Notes under the pieces: model-generated
The model's database searches: none
What the model was told of the DNA's origin: nothing
Seen by the model: only the letters and a program-made list of their open reading frames with translations
Source of the DNA: Chachezhania antarctica
Lineage (GTDB): Bacteria > Pseudomonadota > Alphaproteobacteria > Rhodobacterales > Rhodobacteraceae
Assembly: GCF_003646465.1 (NCBI RefSeq)
Contig: NZ_QZEX01000004.1
Location: 248,001-312,000, forward strand
Length of the DNA stretch: 64,000 nucleotides
Direction of reading: 5' to 3'
Position numbers and translations under genes: made by a program
In this document: one piece after another, positions 16,399 through 26,509 of the stretch
Layout of the letters: each line of letters opens with the position of its first letter
How positions within the stretch are numbered: the stretch's first letter is position 1

Positions 16399-18042
16399 TC
16401 AGACCAGCCGCGACGTTTCCTTCGCCGCGCGCACGAAATCGGCAAACAGCGGATGCGGCGCGAAGGGTTTCGACTTCAGCTCGGGATGGAACTGCACGCC
16501 CACGAACCACGGGTGATCGGACCATTCCACGATCTCGGGCAGACGGCCATCCGGGCTCATGCCCGAGAACTTCAGCCCTACGCCTTCCAGCGCCTCGCGG
16601 TAGCGATTGTCGACCTCGTAACGATGGCGGTGGCGTTCCTCGATCTTGGTCGATCCGTAAATCTGCGCCACGCGGCTGCCTTCGGCCAGGATGGCATCGT
16701 AGGCCCCAAGGCGCATCGTGCCGCCCTTGTCGTCATCGACCTTGCGTTCGACCTTGTGGTTGCCCTGGATCCATTCCTTCAGGTGATAGACGACCGGTTC
16801 GAACCGTTTCTCGCCCGCCTCGTGGTCGAATTCCTCCGAGCCGGCATTCTCCAGCCCAGCGAGGTTCCGCGCGGCCTCGATCACCGCCATCTGCATGCCC
16901 AGGCAGATGCCCATGTAGGGCACGTCATGCTCCCGCGCGAACTGGGCCGCGCGGATCTTGCCTTCGGTCCCACGTTCGCCGAAGCCACCGGGGACCAGGA
17001 TCGCGTGGAAGCCCGAAAGGTGCGCCGCCGGGTCTTCGCGTTCGAACAGCTCGGCATCCACCCATTGCGTCTTTACCTTCACCCGGTTGGCGATGCCGCC
17101 ATGGGTCAGCGCCTCGGCAATGGATTTGTAGGCGTCTTCCAGCTGCGTGTACTTGCCCACGACCGCAACGTTGATTTCGCCTTCCGGGTTATTGATCCGG
17201 AAAGCCACGTCACGCCAGATATCCAGCCGCGGGGCAGGGGCAGGGGTGATCCCGAACGCATCCAGCACGGCCTGGTCCAGCCCTTCGCGGTGATAGGCCA
17301 GCGGCGCCTCGTAGATCGAATCCAGATCGCGGGCCGTGATCACGCTGTCGGGGCGCACGTTGCAGAACAGCGCCAGCTTCTCGCGCTCTTTCTGCGGGAT
17401 CGGCCCTTCGGACCGGCACACGAGAACATCAGGCGCGATGCCGATGGAGCGGAGCTCCTTGACCGAGTGCTGGGTGGGTTTCGTCTTCAATTCGCCCGAG
17501 GCGCGGATGAACGGCAGAAGCGTCAGGTGCATGAAGATGCACTGGCCGCGCGGCATGTCCTGGCTGAACTGGCGGATGGCTTCGAAAAAGGGCAGGCCCT
17601 CGATGTCGCCCACCGTGCCGCCGATCTCGCACAGCATGAAATCGACCTCGTCCTCACCGATATGGATGAAGTCCTTGATCTCGTTCGTGACGTGGGGGAT
17701 CACCTGGATCGTCTTGCCCAGGTAGTCGCCGCGGCGTTCCTTCTCCAGCACGTTGGAATAGATCCGGCCGGAGGACACGCTGTCGGTCTTGCGCGCGGCC
17801 ACGCCGGTGAAACGTTCGTAGTGGCCAAGGTCCAGATCGGTTTCCGCGCCATCGTCGGTCACGAAGACCTCGCCATGCTCGAACGGGCTCATCGTGCCGG
17901 GATCGACGTTCAGATAAGGGTCGAGTTTGCGAAGCCGGACGGAAAAGCCGCGGGCCTGCAGAAGGGCGCCCAGAGCGGCCGAGGCAAGACCCTTGCCAAG
18001 CGAAGACACCACACCGCCGGTGATGAAGATATAACGCGCCAT
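16399..18042 (-). CDS. pyrG: CTP synthase
   Basis: This 547-residue enzyme aminates UTP to CTP using glutamine. The N-terminal synthetase domain begins [29 protein letters not shown] and includes the [13 protein letters not shown] and HYERFTG blocks and [12 protein letters not shown]. The C-terminal class I glutamine amidotransferase domain has PGGFGERG, the nucleophile in [16 protein letters not shown] and the His/Glu pair in VQFHPELKS. The start at 18042 fits the family and has GGGAGG upstream. It precedes mnmH on the same strand and follows secG after a terminator. Confidence 0.97.
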   Translation of the reverse strand: MARYIFITGGVVSSLGKGLASAALGALLQARGFSVRLRKLDPYLNVDPGTMSPFEHGEVFVTDDGAETDLDLGHYERFTGVAARKTDSVSSGRIYSNVLEKERRGDYLGKTIQVIPHVTNEIKDFIHIGEDEVDFMLCEIGGTVGDIEGLPFFEAIRQFSQDMPRGQCIFMHLTLLPFIRASGELKTKPTQHSVKELRSIGIAPDVLVCRSEGPIPQKEREKLALFCNVRPDSVITARDLDSIYEAPLAYHREGLDQAVLDAFGITPAPAPRLDIWRDVAFRINNPEGEINVAVVGKYTQLEDAYKSIAEALTHGGIANRVKVKTQWVDAELFEREDPAAHLSGFHAILVPGGFGERGTEGKIRAAQFAREHDVPYMGICLGMQMAVIEAARNLAGLENAGSEEFDHEAGEKRFEPVVYHLKEWIQGNHKVERKVDDDKGGTMRLGAYDAILAEGSRVAQIYGSTKIEERHRHRYEVDNRYREALEGVGLKFSGMSPDGRLPEIVEWSDHPWFVGVQFHPELKSKPFAPHPLFADFVRAAKETSRLV

Positions 18043-18280
18043 GTCGGTCGGAGACCTCCCGTGATGAGCGCCCGAAGGCGTGCAAATGGATCGAAATCCC
18101 GGCGAAAATTTCACCTGGTCACGGGACTTCACTAGTAGCGGATTCGGTAGGCTATTGCAAGCAAACCGCTAGATGATGTTGTGCTTTTTCGGAGACCGGC
18201 AAGACCTTGTGCCAAACGGGGACAATACCGGGAACGGAGCGCGCAAGTACGCGCAGCCGTCTGAAACGCATGCAGAAAAG

Positions 18281-18303
18281 GCGCGCCGGATCAGTCGGCG
18301 CGC
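18281..18303 (-). terminator. Intrinsic terminator overlapping the secG stop codon
   Basis: In transcript sense the stem GCGCGCCG/CGGCGCGC encloses the secG stop codon in its loop and is followed by CTTTT. It is the best intrinsic terminator seen in the window. Confidence 0.75.
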
Positions 18304-18680
18304 GGAACCGTCGGGCCGGAATCACCGGCACTGGGCGGCAGCAGGTCGGACCCCGCGGCGGGAAGGCCGGGCACGGCCGGGGCGTCGCCCGTCGTCTCGG
18401 TCGGCAATTCGGGGCCGATCCGGTCAAGGACCGAGCTGTCGGCGGAATTCTGTGCCGCAAGGATCGTCAGCCAGATCGACGTGCAGATGAAAGCTATCGC
18501 AAGCCCCCACGTGATCTTGCCAAGGGCCGTGGCCGCGGCCCGGCCCGACATCACGCCGCCGCCTGCGCCACCACCGCTCGACCCCATGCCGAGCCCGCCC
18601 CCTTCGGAGCGTTGCAGCAGCACCACGCCCACCAGCCCGAGGGCCAGAAGCAGGTGAATGACAAGGACGACGTTTTCCAT
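18291..18680 (-). CDS. secG: Preprotein translocase subunit SecG
   Basis: This 129-residue inner-membrane protein assists SecYE during protein export. Two transmembrane segments are visible (ENVVLVIHLLLALGLVGVVLLQ and ITWGLAIAFICTSIWLTILAA), joined by the Gly-rich loop RSEGGGLGMGSSGGGAGGG typical of SecG. The C-terminal tail of about 45 residues is Pro/Ala-rich. The ATG at 18680 fits the family start. It is a single-gene unit with its own predicted promoter and terminator, divergent from the nitrile hydratase genes. Confidence 0.95.
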   Translation of the reverse strand: MENVVLVIHLLLALGLVGVVLLQRSEGGGLGMGSSGGGAGGGVMSGRAAATALGKITWGLAIAFICTSIWLTILAAQNSADSSVLDRIGPELPTETTGDAPAVPGLPAAGSDLLPPSAGDSGPTVPRAD

Positions 18681-18759
18681 AGTGGGGATCCGGCAGTCTG
18701 GGTCCGGCGGGAAGACAATAGAAATCCCTGCCCGGACGGGCATGAGTTTGATCGCGCGG

Positions 18760-18788
18760 TATGTAGGGAAGATCGCCCGTGGGCGCAA
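18760..18788 (-). promoter_or_regulatory. Candidate sigma-70 promoter for secG
   Basis: On the minus strand TTGCGC (18783-18788) and TACATA (18760-18765) are separated by 17 nt, about 80 nt upstream of the secG ATG. Called by eye. Confidence 0.45.
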
Positions 18789-18859
18789 GGCAAGATCTGG
18801 GTGCGGGCGGGACGCAGCCGGGGCTGGACAGGTCGGACTCGCGGGCGCATTGTCCGGCC

Positions 18860-19486
18860 ATGCCACATGATACCGGACATGACGACCACCCGCATGCGCT
18901 CCTGCCACCGGATCCGGCGCTGCGGGTCAAGGCGCTGGAAACCATCCTGACAGCCAAGGGCGTTGTCGACCCCGCCGCGATGGATGCGATCATCGATACC
19001 TACGAGACGAAGATCGGCCCCCGTAACGGCGCGGCCGTTGTCGCCCGCGCCTGGGCCGATGACGGGTTCCGTGCGCGGTTGATGCAAGACGCGACGGCGG
19101 TGGTGTCGGAGCTTGGGTTCTTCGGGCGGCAGGGCGAACATGTCGTGGCGGTCGAGAACACGGCCGATACCCACAACATGGTCGTATGTACCTTGTGCAG
19201 TTGCTACCCGTGGCCTCTGCTGGGCATCCCGCCGGCATGGTACAAGAGCGACGCCTACCGCGCCCGCGCGGTGCGGGAGCCCCGGAAGGTGCTGGCCGAT
19301 TTCGGCGTGACCCTGCCCGGGGACAAGGCCGTGCGCGTCTGGGATTCGACGGCCGAAATCCGGTATCTGGTGATCCCTGAACGCCCCTTGGGGACGGAAG
19401 GTTGGGACGTGGACCGGCTGTCGGCCCTCGTCACACGGGACAGCATGATCGGGACGGGGCTGGCTCTGTCTCCGGACGCCGCATGA
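18860..19486 (+). CDS. nthA: Nitrile hydratase alpha subunit, cobalt type
   Basis: This 208-residue subunit carries the metal site VCTLCSC (C110, C113, S114, C115). Thr in the VCTLC form is the usual mark of cobalt enzymes, where iron enzymes have VCSLC. Nitrile hydratase converts nitriles to amides, with two of the cysteines oxidised in the mature enzyme. The ATG at 18860 gives the normal family length; the longer frame upstream lacks similarity. The alpha, beta and accessory genes overlap by 4 nt each, a tight operon between secG and purA. No amidase was seen in the window. Confidence 0.93.
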   Translation: MPHDTGHDDHPHALLPPDPALRVKALETILTAKGVVDPAAMDAIIDTYETKIGPRNGAAVVARAWADDGFRARLMQDATAVVSELGFFGRQGEHVVAVENTADTHNMVVCTLCSCYPWPLLGIPPAWYKSDAYRARAVREPRKVLADFGVTLPGDKAVRVWDSTAEIRYLVIPERPLGTEGWDVDRLSALVTRDSMIGTGLALSPDAA

Positions 19487-20154
19487 GCCGGGTGCACGAC
19501 ATGGGCGGGCGTTTCGGCGACGGGCCGGTGGTGCCCGAGGCGGAGGATGCGGAGCATTACCCGGAAGCGTGGCAGGCACGCGCCATGGCGTTGACCGTGG
19601 CGGCCGGGGCCTGCGGCAAGTGGAACATCGACATGTCCCGCCACGCACGGGAATCGGTCAGGCCCGCGGATTACGCGCGGTTCACCTATTACGAGAAATG
19701 GCTGGCGGGGCTGGCCGACATCGCCGTCGAGACCGGGGTGTTGTCCCGCGCCGAACTGGAAACGGGCACAGCAGAGGATGCGCCGGCTTTTTCGCCGCTT
19801 GCAGCGGACGCGGTGCCGGCTGCTCTGGCCAAGGGGGCACCGGCGGATCGGGACAGCAATGTGGCGGCGCGCTTCGGGCCCGGCGATATGGTGCGGACCT
19901 TGCGACCGGCGGCGAACCGGTTCGTCGATGGCGGGCACACCCGTCTGCCGGGCTATGCGGCGGGCGCAACAGGCCGCGTGGTGCGGATGCATGGCACCTT
20001 CGTCCTGCCCGACACCAATGCCCACGGTCTGGGCGAGGCGCCCGAGCCGCTTTATGCCGTCGCCTTCGCGGCGGGCGAAATCTGGGCCGCGCCGGAGCAT
20101 CCGCGGGACGAGGTCATCGTGGATCTGTGGCAAAGCTACCTGGAACCGGCATGA
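19483..20154 (+). CDS. nthB: Nitrile hydratase beta subunit
   Basis: This 223-residue subunit begins [12 protein letters not shown], the family start. The conserved arginines that contact the oxidised cysteines of the alpha subunit appear in [21 protein letters not shown] and in [17 protein letters not shown]. The C-terminal SH3-like domain ends [11 protein letters not shown], as in known beta subunits. The ATG overlaps the alpha stop by 4 nt, so the two subunits are translated together. It forms the active-site cavity with the alpha subunit. Confidence 0.93.
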   Translation: MSRVHDMGGRFGDGPVVPEAEDAEHYPEAWQARAMALTVAAGACGKWNIDMSRHARESVRPADYARFTYYEKWLAGLADIAVETGVLSRAELETGTAEDAPAFSPLAADAVPAALAKGAPADRDSNVAARFGPGDMVRTLRPAANRFVDGGHTRLPGYAAGATGRVVRMHGTFVLPDTNAHGLGEAPEPLYAVAFAAGEIWAAPEHPRDEVIVDLWQSYLEPA

Positions 20155-20483
20155 CCGATAACGCACCGGAACCCGTTTTCGAAGCGCCCTGGCACGCGCA
20201 GGTCTTTGCGCTGACTGTACATCTGAACGAATCCGGGCTGTTCGCCTGGCCTGATTGGGCAGAGCGGTTCGGCGCGGGATTGAAGGCCCGAGGGCTGGAG
20301 CGCGAGCTTGACGGGGGCGAGGATTACTTCCTGGTCTGGCTCGAGGTTCTGGAAAGCTTCCTTGCCGAACTGGGGCAGGCCGCACCCGACGAGGTGGAGC
20401 GTGTGCGGGCGGATTGGGAGGCGGCGTACCTGACGACACCGCACGGAGAGCCCGTTGTTCTGAAGGGCGGCGTGCGCGCCTGA
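20151..20483 (+). CDS. Nitrile hydratase accessory (maturation) protein
   Basis: This 110-residue protein resembles the N-terminal half of the beta subunit (APWHAQVFALTVHLNESGLFAWPDWAERFG and DYFLVWLEVLESFLAE). That is the hallmark of the small activator proteins that deliver cobalt to the alpha subunit by swapping partners. Its ATG overlaps the beta stop by 4 nt. It supports the cobalt assignment, since iron-type clusters usually carry a larger GTPase-like activator instead. Confidence 0.88.
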   Translation: MTDNAPEPVFEAPWHAQVFALTVHLNESGLFAWPDWAERFGAGLKARGLERELDGGEDYFLVWLEVLESFLAELGQAAPDEVERVRADWEAAYLTTPHGEPVVLKGGVRA

Positions 20484-20609
20484 TCCAAAGGCGCGCCTGC
20501 GGCGCACACGATGTTTGCGCTCGGGCCGCCGAGCGCGTCGAATTGCAGCTTTCAGGTCGGCGCCCCTTTGCGTATACGGGGCGCCGGACAGACGCCGGGG
20601 AGACATCAT

Positions 20610-21902
20610 ATGGCCAACGTCGTGGTTGTCGGCGCCCAATGGGGCGACGAGGGAAAAGGCAAGATCGTCGACTGGCTTTCGGAGCGCGCCGACGTGATCG
20701 CGCGCTTCCAGGGCGGGCACAATGCCGGCCATACGCTGGTGATCGACGGGGAAGTCTACAAGCTGCACGCCCTGCCATCGGGCGTCGTGCGGAAGGGCAA
20801 GCTGTCGGTGATCGGCAATGGCGTGGTGCTGGACCCGTGGCACCTGATCAAGGAAATCGCCGCGATCCGCGCGCAGGGCGTGACCATCACGCCCGAGACG
20901 CTGATGATCGCCGAGAACACGCCGCTGATCCTGCCCTTTCACGGCGAACTGGACCGCGCGCGCGAGGCGCAGAATTCCGTGGCCAAGATCGGGACCACGG
21001 GGCGCGGGATCGGGCCTTGCTACGAGGACAAGGTCGGTCGCCGGGTGATCCGCGTGGCGGATCTGGGCGATGACGCGACGCTGGAACTGCGGGTCGGCCG
21101 GGCCCTCGTCCACCACAACGCTCTGCGGGCCGGGCTGGGGCTGGAGGCGATCGACGCCGACGCCCTGATCGCCGACCTGAAGGCGATCGCGGACGAGATC
21201 CTGCAATACGCAGCCCCGGTGTGGAAGGTGCTGAACGAACACCGCCGCGCGGGCAAGCGGATCCTGTTCGAAGGTGCGCAGGGTGCGCTCTTGGATATCG
21301 ATTTCGGCACGTATCCTTATGTTACCTCGTCCAACGTGATCGCCGGGCAGGCGGCCACGGGGACGGGCGTCGGCCCCGATGCGATCGATTTCGTGCTGGG
21401 GATCGTCAAGGCCTACACGACCCGCGTCGGCGAAGGCCCGTTCCCGACCGAGTTGATGGACGACGATGGCGAACGGCTGGGCACAAGGGGCCATGAATTC
21501 GGCACAACCACGGGCCGCAAGCGTCGCTGCGGCTGGTTCGATGCCTGCCTCGTGCGGCAGACCTGCCAGACCTCGGGCGTGAACGGCATCGCGCTGACGA
21601 AGCTCGACGTGCTGGACGGGTTCGACGTGCTGAAAGTGTGCGTGGGCTACGAACTGGACGGCAAGCCGCTGGACTATCTGCCCACTGCCGCCGACGAACA
21701 GGCGCGCTGCACGCCGGTGTACGAGGAACTCCCGGGCTGGAGCGAATCGACCGAAGGTGCGCGCAGCTGGGCGGACCTGCCCGCCAACGCGATCAAGTAT
21801 GTCCGCCGCGTGGAGGAGCTGATCGGCTGCCCGGTGGCGATGCTGTCGACCTCGCCCGAGCGGGAGGATACGATCCTCGTGACAGATCCGTTCCAAGACT
21901 GA
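20610..21902 (+). CDS. purA: Adenylosuccinate synthase
   Basis: This 430-residue enzyme joins IMP and aspartate using GTP, the first committed step to AMP. Diagnostic motifs are the N-terminal [30 protein letters not shown], the [15 protein letters not shown] block, [22 protein letters not shown] and the GTP-binding [13 protein letters not shown]. The ATG at 20610 with GGGGAGA upstream matches the family start. The 126-nt leader contains no recognisable riboswitch. Its stop overlaps the next gene's ATG. Confidence 0.97.
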   Translation: MANVVVVGAQWGDEGKGKIVDWLSERADVIARFQGGHNAGHTLVIDGEVYKLHALPSGVVRKGKLSVIGNGVVLDPWHLIKEIAAIRAQGVTITPETLMIAENTPLILPFHGELDRAREAQNSVAKIGTTGRGIGPCYEDKVGRRVIRVADLGDDATLELRVGRALVHHNALRAGLGLEAIDADALIADLKAIADEILQYAAPVWKVLNEHRRAGKRILFEGAQGALLDIDFGTYPYVTSSNVIAGQAATGTGVGPDAIDFVLGIVKAYTTRVGEGPFPTELMDDDGERLGTRGHEFGTTTGRKRRCGWFDACLVRQTCQTSGVNGIALTKLDVLDGFDVLKVCVGYELDGKPLDYLPTAADEQARCTPVYEELPGWSESTEGARSWADLPANAIKYVRRVEELIGCPVAMLSTSPEREDTILVTDPFQD

Positions 21903-22147
21903 TGACACAGGAACCCGAAAAGAAGGAACGCAAGGGGCTGTCCTACCGCGCACGGCGGCGGTGGTCTCTTGTCATTCTGGTGCTGGCGCTGCCGGCCTAC
22001 ATCTTCGCCGTCGTGACGGTGGTGACGCTGCTGGACCGACCGCCGATCTGGGTCGAATTCATCGTCTACGCCGTGCTTGGGGTGCTGTGGACGTTCCCGC
22101 TGCGCTTTGTCTTCAAGGGAATCGGCAAACCCGACCCCGACGCCTGA
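21902..22147 (+). CDS. DUF2842 small membrane protein
   Basis: This 81-residue protein has a basic N-terminus (EKKERKGLSYRARRRWSLV), two transmembrane helices (LVILVLALPAYIFAVVTVVTLL and WVEFIVYAVLGVLWTFPLRFVF) and a short tail. It matches the alphaproteobacterial DUF2842 family, whose function is unknown. The start codon overlaps the purA stop (TGATG), so it is translationally coupled to purA. It converges on the gene at 22154. Confidence 0.8.
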   Translation: MTQEPEKKERKGLSYRARRRWSLVILVLALPAYIFAVVTVVTLLDRPPIWVEFIVYAVLGVLWTFPLRFVFKGIGKPDPDA

Positions 22148-22153
22148 GGCATC

Positions 22154-23299
22154 TCAGCCGGCCGCGTGGGCCGGGTCGGCCAGCCGGTCACCGGCGATCA
22201 GACGGCCGTCCGCCAGCCTGGCGATGCTGCCGTTGTCGATCAGCCGATGAAGGGCCCGGAGCGCGGTGTCGCGGACGAAATCCTTGCCCTGAACCTCTCG
22301 CACCGTTCGAAAAAGCCTGCGCCGGGTGAAACCATCGGCCCCGTCGGTCTGCGACAGGGTCACCGCGGACATGGCGATGAGCGTGTCGATGTCGCTTAAA
22401 TCCTGACCCGCGAGCGATGGCCCCGCGTCCGGCGGCGGCATGTCATGCGGGTCCGGGGGGACGGATACAGGGAGATCGGGCCGGGGATCGCGGGTTTCAT
22501 CGACCCGCTGCGCGGCAACAAGTTTCAATGGCTTCGGCCGGGCGCCAGACCCGGCCGCAGTATGAAGACGGACGGAATCGGAAAGATCGCTGCGGTAGTC
22601 GCCGTCCCGCGCAGGATCGGCCCGCGTGCGATCCCCCGCGGCCGCTGCGGCCGCGGCGCGAAGGTGGCGGTAGGTGTCGTGGTTCGATCGGGCCTCCGCA
22701 TCATCGAGTTTCCGCGACGCGGTTGCCATGAGGCGCGCGACATCGGCCTCTCTCTCCCCGACAACGGCAGGTTTCTTGAGAAGTAAGGGGGACGGGATGA
22801 CCGCGAGGCCCGGCACTTCGTCCGCGGATAGCCCTTCCGCAGCGGTTTGCTCTTGGAGCGGCTGTTCCTCGTTTTCGGCTTCTGTCGGCAGGGCGCCACT
22901 GACCGTGGTGCCCGCGCCGGCGATCGGATCAGCCTGCGCATCTTCGGCCAGGGGGACCGGCGCAACAGCCGCACGGATGCGCTGCAATTTGGCGGCGATT
23001 GAGGCCGCCTGCGTCGCGCTGTCCGGCGGGGGCGCGTCCGTGGCGGTGGCAGGCGGTGTTTCTTCCGTCCGGACCTTGGCATCCGGCGCAGGTTCCATCC
23101 GGTCGGCAAGTTCGTTCGTCGCGGGGTCCTGGCCCGCTCCGGACGGTATCGGTTGCGCGCCGAAGCTTCGGTCTTCCGCGGCGAGCGCCCGGAAATGCCC
23201 GGCAATCGTTTTCATCGCCTCAAGCGGTTCTTCGAACCCTTCCAGCTTGCAGGAAAACGCACCATAGGACACCGTGAGCACCTTGGTCGTGTCTGCCAT
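22154..23299 (-). CDS. Uncharacterised roseobacter-type protein
   Basis: This protein of about 381 residues has three parts. The first 55 residues (MADTTKVLTVSYGAFSCKLEG, then EAMKTIAGHFRALAAEDRSFG) look folded and I recall them as a recurrent start in Rhodobacteraceae proteins of unknown function. The middle (about 60-300) is Pro/Ala/Glu-rich and probably disordered. The end (about 305-380: DIDTLIAMSAVTLSQTDGADG, FTRRRLFRTVREVQGKD, LHRLIDNGSIARLADGRL) looks like a winged-helix domain. There is no signal peptide or membrane segment. The ATG at 23299 is preferred. It is divergent from the thiamine pyrophosphokinase gene. Confidence 0.75.
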   Translation of the reverse strand: MADTTKVLTVSYGAFSCKLEGFEEPLEAMKTIAGHFRALAAEDRSFGAQPIPSGAGQDPATNELADRMEPAPDAKVRTEETPPATATDAPPPDSATQAASIAAKLQRIRAAVAPVPLAEDAQADPIAGAGTTVSGALPTEAENEEQPLQEQTAAEGLSADEVPGLAVIPSPLLLKKPAVVGEREADVARLMATASRKLDDAEARSNHDTYRHLRAAAAAAAGDRTRADPARDGDYRSDLSDSVRLHTAAGSGARPKPLKLVAAQRVDETRDPRPDLPVSVPPDPHDMPPPDAGPSLAGQDLSDIDTLIAMSAVTLSQTDGADGFTRRRLFRTVREVQGKDFVRDTALRALHRLIDNGSIARLADGRLIAGDRLADPAHAAG

Positions 23300-23402
23300 G
23301 CTGTTACCATCCCCATCACGCATTCCGAAACGCGGCTTGACGGGCCGGCGCCCCCGATGCAGACCGAATCTGTGCCAAATAGCCTATCATTTTGTGACCG
23401 GA

Positions 23403-24119
23403 ATGGGATCTGACGTGGACAATTCCAAGACTTCTGATCCCGCAGCGCCGATTGTCGATGTATCGTCGCCAGTCACCCTCATTGGCGGCGGATTGGTGAC
23501 GGAAGCGGACCTGTTACTGGCGCTGGAACGTGCACCGGTGCTGGTCGCCGCCGATGGCGGGGCGATTCCGGCGCTGGCCGCGGGGCATGTGCCACAGGCC
23601 GTGATCGGCGACTTCGATTCGCTGCCCCCCGGGGCGCTGGCCCGGATCCCCGCCGACCGGCAGTTCCGGATCGCCGAACAGGACAGCACAGATTTCGACA
23701 AGGCGTTGCGGTCGATCTCGGCTCCGTTGATCCTGGCGGTGGGGTTTCTGGGCGCAAGACTGGACCACCAACTGGCGGCGCTTAACGTGCTTGTGCGCCA
23801 TTCGGACCGGCCCTGCCTGATGCTGGGCCCGAGCGAGGTCGTCTTCCACCTGCCGCCGGTTTTCGAGATCGCGCTGAGCCCTGGCGATCCGGTGTCGCTG
23901 TTCCCGATGCGCCCCGTCGCTGGCCGCTCCACGGGATTGGAATGGCCCATCGATGGGCTGCATTTCGCGCCGGGCGATCGGGTGGGCACGTCGAACCGCG
24001 CGTTGGGGCCGTTGCGGATCGACATGGCGGGGCCGGGCATGCTGGTCATGCTGCCGCGGTCCGCCTTCGACGCTGCGATCACAGCGCTTGTGCGTTCTCC
24101 GGCGGTTGGGTCTCGCTGA
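23403..24119 (+). CDS. thiN: Thiamine diphosphokinase
   Basis: This protein of about 238 residues transfers pyrophosphate from ATP to thiamine. Family motifs are APVLVAADGGAIPALAAG, VIGDFDSLPPGAL and EQDSTDFDKAL (Asp ligands for Mg-ATP), then GFLGARLDHQLAALNVL. The C-terminal beta domain (VSLFPMRPVAGRSTGLEWPI) binds thiamine. The start is uncertain: ATG 23403 or GTG 23415, both just before the conserved region. Its last 41 nt overlap the convergent exporter gene. Confidence 0.88.
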   Translation: MGSDVDNSKTSDPAAPIVDVSSPVTLIGGGLVTEADLLLALERAPVLVAADGGAIPALAAGHVPQAVIGDFDSLPPGALARIPADRQFRIAEQDSTDFDKALRSISAPLILAVGFLGARLDHQLAALNVLVRHSDRPCLMLGPSEVVFHLPPVFEIALSPGDPVSLFPMRPVAGRSTGLEWPIDGLHFAPGDRVGTSNRALGPLRIDMAGPGMLVMLPRSAFDAAITALVRSPAVGSR

Positions 24120-25026
24120 CGCGGGCGGCTTCGGTCGCGCGGGCGTTGGAATGCTCGTACACCATGACGTAAAGTCCCGCGCCAATCGTGACCACGATTC
24201 CGACGCAGGCCTGGAAATTGGGGAAATCGCCGAAGATGAACCAGCCGATCAGCGCGGCGACGGGGATTTCGATATACTGAAGTGCGGCCAGCATGGCGGA
24301 CGGCGCGAACTTCAACGAATAGGTCATCAGCAAATGCGCCCCGGTGCCGACGGTGGCAAGGCCGATTAGGAACGTCCAGTCGATGGCCGTGGGTGTCACG
24401 ATCTGCAGCGGCGCGAAATCCGTAACCGCGCCCAGGCCCAGAGCAGGCAGGACAAGCACCACGGCCATCACGCCGCTGACCGCCTGCAGGCTGATCGGGT
24501 CGGTATGGGCCGCGATCTGGCGGGTGGTCAGCACGAAGAACGAGAAGGTGAATGCAACCCCAAGCGGCAGGAGCGCCGGCCAACCGATGTTGACGAAGCT
24601 GGGCTGGATCACCAGCAACGTGCCGCCGAATCCCACGATGCAGGCGCTCAGACGTTGGGGTCCGATGGTTTCGTTTAGAAGCAGTTTTCCCAGCAGAAGA
24701 AGGACAAACGGCATCACGAAGGCGATGGCGATGCAGTCGGCCAGCGGCAGGTACCGCAGCGCGGCAAACATGGTGGCGATGCCGGCCATCTGGAACAACG
24801 TGCGGATGATCGTCAGCCGAAGGATCCGACCGCGCATCCTCCAGATCCGGCCCGTTGCCCAGACCAGCGGGATCAGCATCGCGGCCTGCATGCCATAGCG
24901 CAGAAAAACGACCTGACCAATCGGAACCGCGTCGCCCAGAAGCTTGGCGAAGGTCTCGCCGAACGGAGCGATCAGACAGAAGGCCAGCATCAGCGACAGG
25001 CCAAGAATGGGGCGGTCAGTTGCCAT
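24079..25026 (-). CDS. DMT-superfamily (EamA) transporter
   Basis: This 315-residue inner-membrane protein has ten predicted transmembrane segments in two EamA repeats, for example LGLSLMLAFCLIAPFGETFAKLL at the start and AALQYIEIPVAALIGWFIFG in the second half. Such proteins usually export metabolites or amino acids. The C-terminal tail is hydrophilic (EHSNARATEAARVSETQ). The ATG at 25026 is chosen because upstream codons lack membrane character. It overlaps the thiN gene by 41 nt tail to tail. The substrate cannot be told from sequence. Confidence 0.9.
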   Translation of the reverse strand: MATDRPILGLSLMLAFCLIAPFGETFAKLLGDAVPIGQVVFLRYGMQAAMLIPLVWATGRIWRMRGRILRLTIIRTLFQMAGIATMFAALRYLPLADCIAIAFVMPFVLLLLGKLLLNETIGPQRLSACIVGFGGTLLVIQPSFVNIGWPALLPLGVAFTFSFFVLTTRQIAAHTDPISLQAVSGVMAVVLVLPALGLGAVTDFAPLQIVTPTAIDWTFLIGLATVGTGAHLLMTYSLKFAPSAMLAALQYIEIPVAALIGWFIFGDFPNFQACVGIVVTIGAGLYVMVYEHSNARATEAARVSETQPPENAQAL

Positions 25027-25132
25027 GCACGGCAAGCTAGGACAGCTTAAGAATTTGTGCAAGCGCAGGTTGCGCGAGATATCAAATGATGAGTATAGCG
25101 TGCATCTAAAGGAAAACGACGACATCGTACAT

Positions 25133-26509
25133 TCAGCAATTCGGAATGTTCACTGCCAATCCGCCCAGGGCCGTCTCCTTGTACTTCTCGCTCATGTCGG
25201 CGCCGGTCTGGCGCATGGTTTCGATGCAGGCGTCCAGCGGCACAAGATGCGTACCGTCCCCGCGCAGGGCCAGTCCGGCGGCCGCCACGGCCTTGATCGC
25301 ACCCAGCCCGTTGCGTTCGATGCACGGTACCTGCACCAGCCCGCGAACCGGATCGCAGGTCATGCCAAGGTGATGTTCCAGCGCGATCTCGGCCGCGTTT
25401 TCGATCTGCGCGGGGCTGCCGCCCAGCACGGCACACAGGCCTGCGGCGGCCATGGCGGCCGCGCTGCCGACCTCGGCCTGGCACCCGGCTTCGGCCCCCG
25501 AGATCGAGGCGTTGTACTTGATCAGCCCGCCGATGGCGGCAGCGGTCAGCAGGAACTCCTCTACCCGGGCCGAGGAGGCGCCGGGGACATGATCCAGGTA
25601 ATACCGGATCACCGCAGGCATCACGCCTGCGGCCCCATTGGTGGGCGCGGTGACGACCTGCCCGCCAGCGGCGTTTTCCTCGTTCACCGCCATGGCATAG
25701 ACGGCGATCCAGTCGTTGATCGTGTGCGGCGGGGCAAGGTTTTGGCCGCGTTCGGCCAGCAGCGCCTGATGGATGGCTTGCGCCCGTCGTCGGACGTTCA
25801 GGCCGCCGGGCAGTTGGCCACCTGCATCCAGGCCCCGGTCGATGCAGTCCGACATTACTTGCCAGACGCGCTCGGTGCCCTGTGTCATCACTCCGCGCCC
25901 GACGCGCGCCGCCTCGTTCTCGCGCTTCATCGCGGCGATGGACTTGCCCGATTGCGCTGCCATTTCCAGCATCTCGGCGGCGCTCTGGAACGGGAAGGGG
26001 ATGGCCGGGCCTTCTTCTTCGGTGGCCTTGCCGGCGGCAAGTTCTTCCTCGGTCATGACGAAGCCGCCGCCGATGGAGTAGTAGACCTGGCTCAGCGTGA
26101 CATCGCCCTGTTCATCTGTGGCCGCCAGCAGCATGCCGTTGGTGTGGCCCGGCAACTTGCGGTCGTAGTCGAAGACAAGGTCGATGGCCGGCCGGAAGGT
26201 CAGCGGGCCCAACCCGTCGGGATGGATCGTGCCGGTGGCCCGGATCTCCTCCAGCGCCGAGTCGGCGGCTTCGGCGTCATAGCCATCCGGCGTGAACCCG
26301 GCGAGGCCGAGGATCGTCGCCCGGTCGGTGGCGTGCCCGACGCCGGTGAAGGCCAGTGATCCATGCAAGGATGCACGCACACCCGCGAAGTCAAACGGAG
26401 ACGCACGCATCAGGTCCAGAAACCGCGCGGCCGCCACCATTGGCCCCATCGTGTGGGAGGAGGACGGGCCGATGCCCACCTTGAACATGTCGAGCACGGA
26501 TACGAACAT
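25133..26509 (-). CDS. sdaA: L-serine ammonia-lyase (iron-sulfur type)
   Basis: This 458-residue single-chain enzyme deaminates L-serine to pyruvate using a [4Fe-4S] cluster. The N-terminal domain starts [24 protein letters not shown]. The catalytic domain carries cluster cysteines in [30 protein letters not shown] and neighbouring positions. The chain ends in Cys (AVNIPNC); in studied members the C-terminal cysteine tucks into the active site and binds the cluster. AAGGAGG precedes the ATG at 26509. It is divergent from rpiA. Confidence 0.95.
   Translation of the reverse strand: MFVSVLDMFKVGIGPSSSHTMGPMVAAARFLDLMRASPFDFAGVRASLHGSLAFTGVGHATDRATILGLAGFTPDGYDAEAADSALEEIRATGTIHPDGLGPLTFRPAIDLVFDYDRKLPGHTNGMLLAATDEQGDVTLSQVYYSIGGGFVMTEEELAAGKATEEEGPAIPFPFQSAAEMLEMAAQSGKSIAAMKRENEAARVGRGVMTQGTERVWQVMSDCIDRGLDAGGQLPGGLNVRRRAQAIHQALLAERGQNLAPPHTINDWIAVYAMAVNEENAAGGQVVTAPTNGAAGVMPAVIRYYLDHVPGASSARVEEFLLTAAAIGGLIKYNASISGAEAGCQAEVGSAAAMAAAGLCAVLGGSPAQIENAAEIALEHHLGMTCDPVRGLVQVPCIERNGLGAIKAVAAAGLALRGDGTHLVPLDACIETMRQTGADMSEKYKETALGGLAVNIPNC

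Noticed and set aside
19569-20483. A 304-codon frame spanning nthB and the accessory gene, as if fused.
   Set aside because: The upstream part is an out-of-frame reading of the beta subunit; the real accessory gene begins at 20151.
20484-20609. A possible purine riboswitch in the purA leader.
   Set aside because: No conserved three-way junction or purine-aptamer core could be seen in 126 nt; only a short CGTATACG palindrome is present.
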